In this document: positions 62,405 through 64,000 of the stretch, one piece after another | Numbering within the stretch: position 1 is the first letter of the stretch | Layout: the number at the start of each line of letters is the position of its first letter | Assembly: GCF_000718165.1 (NCBI RefSeq) | Contig: NZ_JOEY01000033.1 | Location: 62,001-126,000, forward strand | DNA length: 64,000 nucleotides | Source of the DNA: Streptomyces fulvoviolaceus | GTDB lineage: Bacteria > Actinomycetota > Actinomycetes > Streptomycetales > Streptomycetaceae | Reading direction: 5' to 3' | Made by a program: the position numbers and the translations under genes | Notes under the pieces: generated by a model | Database searches by the model: none | Told to the model about the DNA's origin: nothing | The model's input: only the letters and a program-made list of their open reading frames with translations

Positions 62405-64000
62405 TCACCGACCGGACCGGCGCCCGGCGCCCCGCTTCGTGTGGAAGCCCGGTCCCGCGTACATCTCCTCGATCCACGACGCGAACTCCTCGGCGATCAC
62501 ATCCCGCTTCAGCTTCATCGAGGGAGTCAGGTGGCCGGCCTCCTCCGTGAGGTCCACCGGCAGGACGGCGAAGCGGCGGATCGACTCCGGACGGGACACC
62601 AGCTTGTTGGCCTCGTCCACCGCGCGCTGCAGCACGGCCCTCAAGTCCTCGTCGTCCAGCAGGAGTTCCGCCGGGACCGGGTGCTTGCCGTTCATCCGGC
62701 GCCAGTGGCTGACGCCCTCGATGTCGAGGGTGACGAGGGCCCCGACGTAGGGACGGGCGTCGCCGACGACCATGACCTGGGAGATCAACGGGTGGGCGCG
62801 GAGCCAGTTCTCCAGCGGGGCGGGAGCGACGCTCTTGCCGCCCGCCGTGATCAGCATCTCCTTCTTCCGGCCGGTGATGTGGAGATATCCCTCCTCGTCC
62901 AGGTGCCCGAGGTCGCCGGTGGCGAGCCAGCCGTCGGCGGTCGCGGGGACCAGCCCGCCCGCGTACGGATCCCAGTAGCCGCGCAGGACATGGTCGCCGG
63001 CCAGCAGGATCTCGCCGTCCCCGGCGATACGGACCTTCGTGCCGGGCAGGGGCCAACCCACGGAACCCATCCGGGGTTTGAGCGGGGGCGTGACCGTCGA
63101 CGCTCCGGTCGTCTCCGTCAGGCCGTAGCCCTCGTAGATCTCGATGCCCGCCCCGGCGTAGAACGAGGACAGCCGCCGGCCCAGCGGGGAGCCGCCGCAG
63201 ATCATGTAACGGACCCTGCCGCCCATGGCGTTGCGGATACGGCGGTAGACCAGGGGGTCGTAGAAGGTGCGGGCCGCCTTCAGCGCGGCGCCCGGGCCGG
63301 AACCGGTGCCCGCGTGCCGGGCCTCCGCCGCCTCGCCGTAGCGGCGGGCCACGCCCACCGCGCGGTCGAAGGCCGAGACCCGGCCCCCCGACTCGGCCCG
63401 CGCGCGGGCGACGTTGAACACCTTCTCCAGCATGTACGGGATGGTGATGAGGCAGGTCGGCCGGAAGTTCGCCAGGTCGGGCAGCAGTTCCTCCGACTTC
63501 AGGCTCGGCGCGTGCCCCATCCGTACCCGGGCCCGGATGCAGGCGACCGCCACCATGCGGCCGAAGATGTGCGACATCGGCAGGAAGTGCAGCACCGCGG
63601 CCTCCTCGCTCGTCCGCGACCGGAAGACGGGGTAGAGGAGCTCGATGGCGTTGTCGACCTCCGCGAGGAAGTTGCCGTGCGTGAGCGCGCAGCCCTTGGG
63701 GCGGCCGGTCGTGCCCGAGGTGTAGACGACGGTGGCCAGGGTGTCGGGGCTCAACATCCCGCGCCGTACGGCGACTTCCTGGTCCCCCACATGCGTGCCG
63801 CACTCCGCCAGGCGCTCCACATGGCCCCGCTCGATGACCCACATGTGCCGCAGGTCGGGGAGCTGGTGGAGTTCCGGGCCGAGGGCGGCCGCCTGCGCGG
63901 CGGTCTCCGTGACGAGCGCGGCCGCGCCGGAGTTCTGGAGGATCCAGCGGGCCTGGAAGACGGAGGAGGTGGGGTAGATCGGGACGGTCACCAGGCCGAC
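62405..64000 (-). CDS. long-chain fatty-acid-CoA ligase paralogue, N-terminus beyond window
   Basis: 532 codons are visible, running off the right edge; the real start lies outside. It shares the same order of motifs as its neighbour (VYTSGTTGRPKG, EGYGLTETTGA, TGDLGHLDEEGYLHITGRKKE) with about 75-80% identity by eye, so it arose by tandem duplication. The C-terminal 15 residues (GFHTKRGAGRRSGR) are an added basic tail not present in the neighbour. Confidence 0.92.
   Translation of the reverse strand, partial: VGLVTVPIYPTSSVFQARWILQNSGAAALVTETAAQAAALGPELHQLPDLRHMWVIERGHVERLAECGTHVGDQEVAVRRGMLSPDTLATVVYTSGTTGRPKGCALTHGNFLAEVDNAIELLYPVFRSRTSEEAAVLHFLPMSHIFGRMVAVACIRARVRMGHAPSLKSEELLPDLANFRPTCLITIPYMLEKVFNVARARAESGGRVSAFDRAVGVARRYGEAAEARHAGTGSGPGAALKAARTFYDPLVYRRIRNAMGGRVRYMICGGSPLGRRLSSFYAGAGIEIYEGYGLTETTGASTVTPPLKPRMGSVGWPLPGTKVRIAGDGEILLAGDHVLRGYWDPYAGGLVPATADGWLATGDLGHLDEEGYLHITGRKKEMLITAGGKSVAPAPLENWLRAHPLISQVMVVGDARPYVGALVTLDIEGVSHWRRMNGKHPVPAELLLDDEDLRAVLQRAVDEANKLVSRPESIRRFAVLPVDLTEEAGHLTPSMKLKRDVIAEEFASWIEEMYAGPGFHTKRGAGRRSGR

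Overview
The window looks like a piece of a Streptomyces (or very close actinomycete) chromosome. It is very GC-rich, many genes begin with GTG, neighbouring genes often share a 4-base ATGA/GTGA stop-start overlap, and the gene families are typical of the genus (EACC1 effector components, DUF397 with DUF5753-type XRE regulators, CvnA-like sensor kinases, PQQ-propeller Ser/Thr kinases, futalosine menaquinone genes). No rRNA, tRNA or CRISPR array was seen.

1-27 kb is a conserved respiratory and envelope region. The minus-strand NDH-1 operon nuoA-nuoL (nuoL cut by the window edge) starts near 10,990, behind a near-perfect Rex redox operator. To its right lie an NlpC/P60 secreted hydrolase, a Tat-exported FAD amine oxidase/desaturase-like protein, a peptide deformylase, a menaquinone-reductase-like flavoprotein, an acetyltransferase, a PASTA protein and the final menaquinone methyltransferase (menG). 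Next is a minus-strand polysaccharide-type operon (small membrane protein, polysaccharide deacetylase-glycosyltransferase fusion, acyltransferase) divergent from a GH18-like lipoprotein. mqnC and an amidohydrolase-like gene, a prepilin peptidase and a VOC protein follow.

27-41 kb holds a P-loop kinase, an MFS transporter, small enzymes, an orphan NIT/HAMP/HATPase sensor, a large secreted endonuclease, two tandem transmembrane Ser/Thr kinases, mqnA and a cold-shock gene with a structured leader. mqnC, mqnA, menG and the reductase-like gene supply and finish the quinone that NDH-1 reduces, so respiratory genes are dispersed over the first 40 kb.

41-58 kb is more accessory. It has an XRE/cupin regulator with azlCD, a methyltransferase, a TnpB-related element sitting on the remnant of a flavoprotein gene, a LysR/PhzF pair, and then a mosaic. 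Two near-identical dead copies of an anti-sigma-like ATPase lie 5 kb apart and bracket an FG-GAP protein and a compact EACC1 + caspase-like/WD40 conflict system. Next come an XRE-DUF397 (whiJ-like) pair, an NTF2-like/hydrolase operon (whose hydrolase also has a broken copy at 48.1 kb), an acetyltransferase and a PIN-type toxin-antitoxin pair with a clear operator.

58-64 kb holds a LuxR regulator, a tiny ORF overlapping a PNGase A-like secreted protein, and two tandem long-chain acyl-CoA ligases, the second cut by the window edge.
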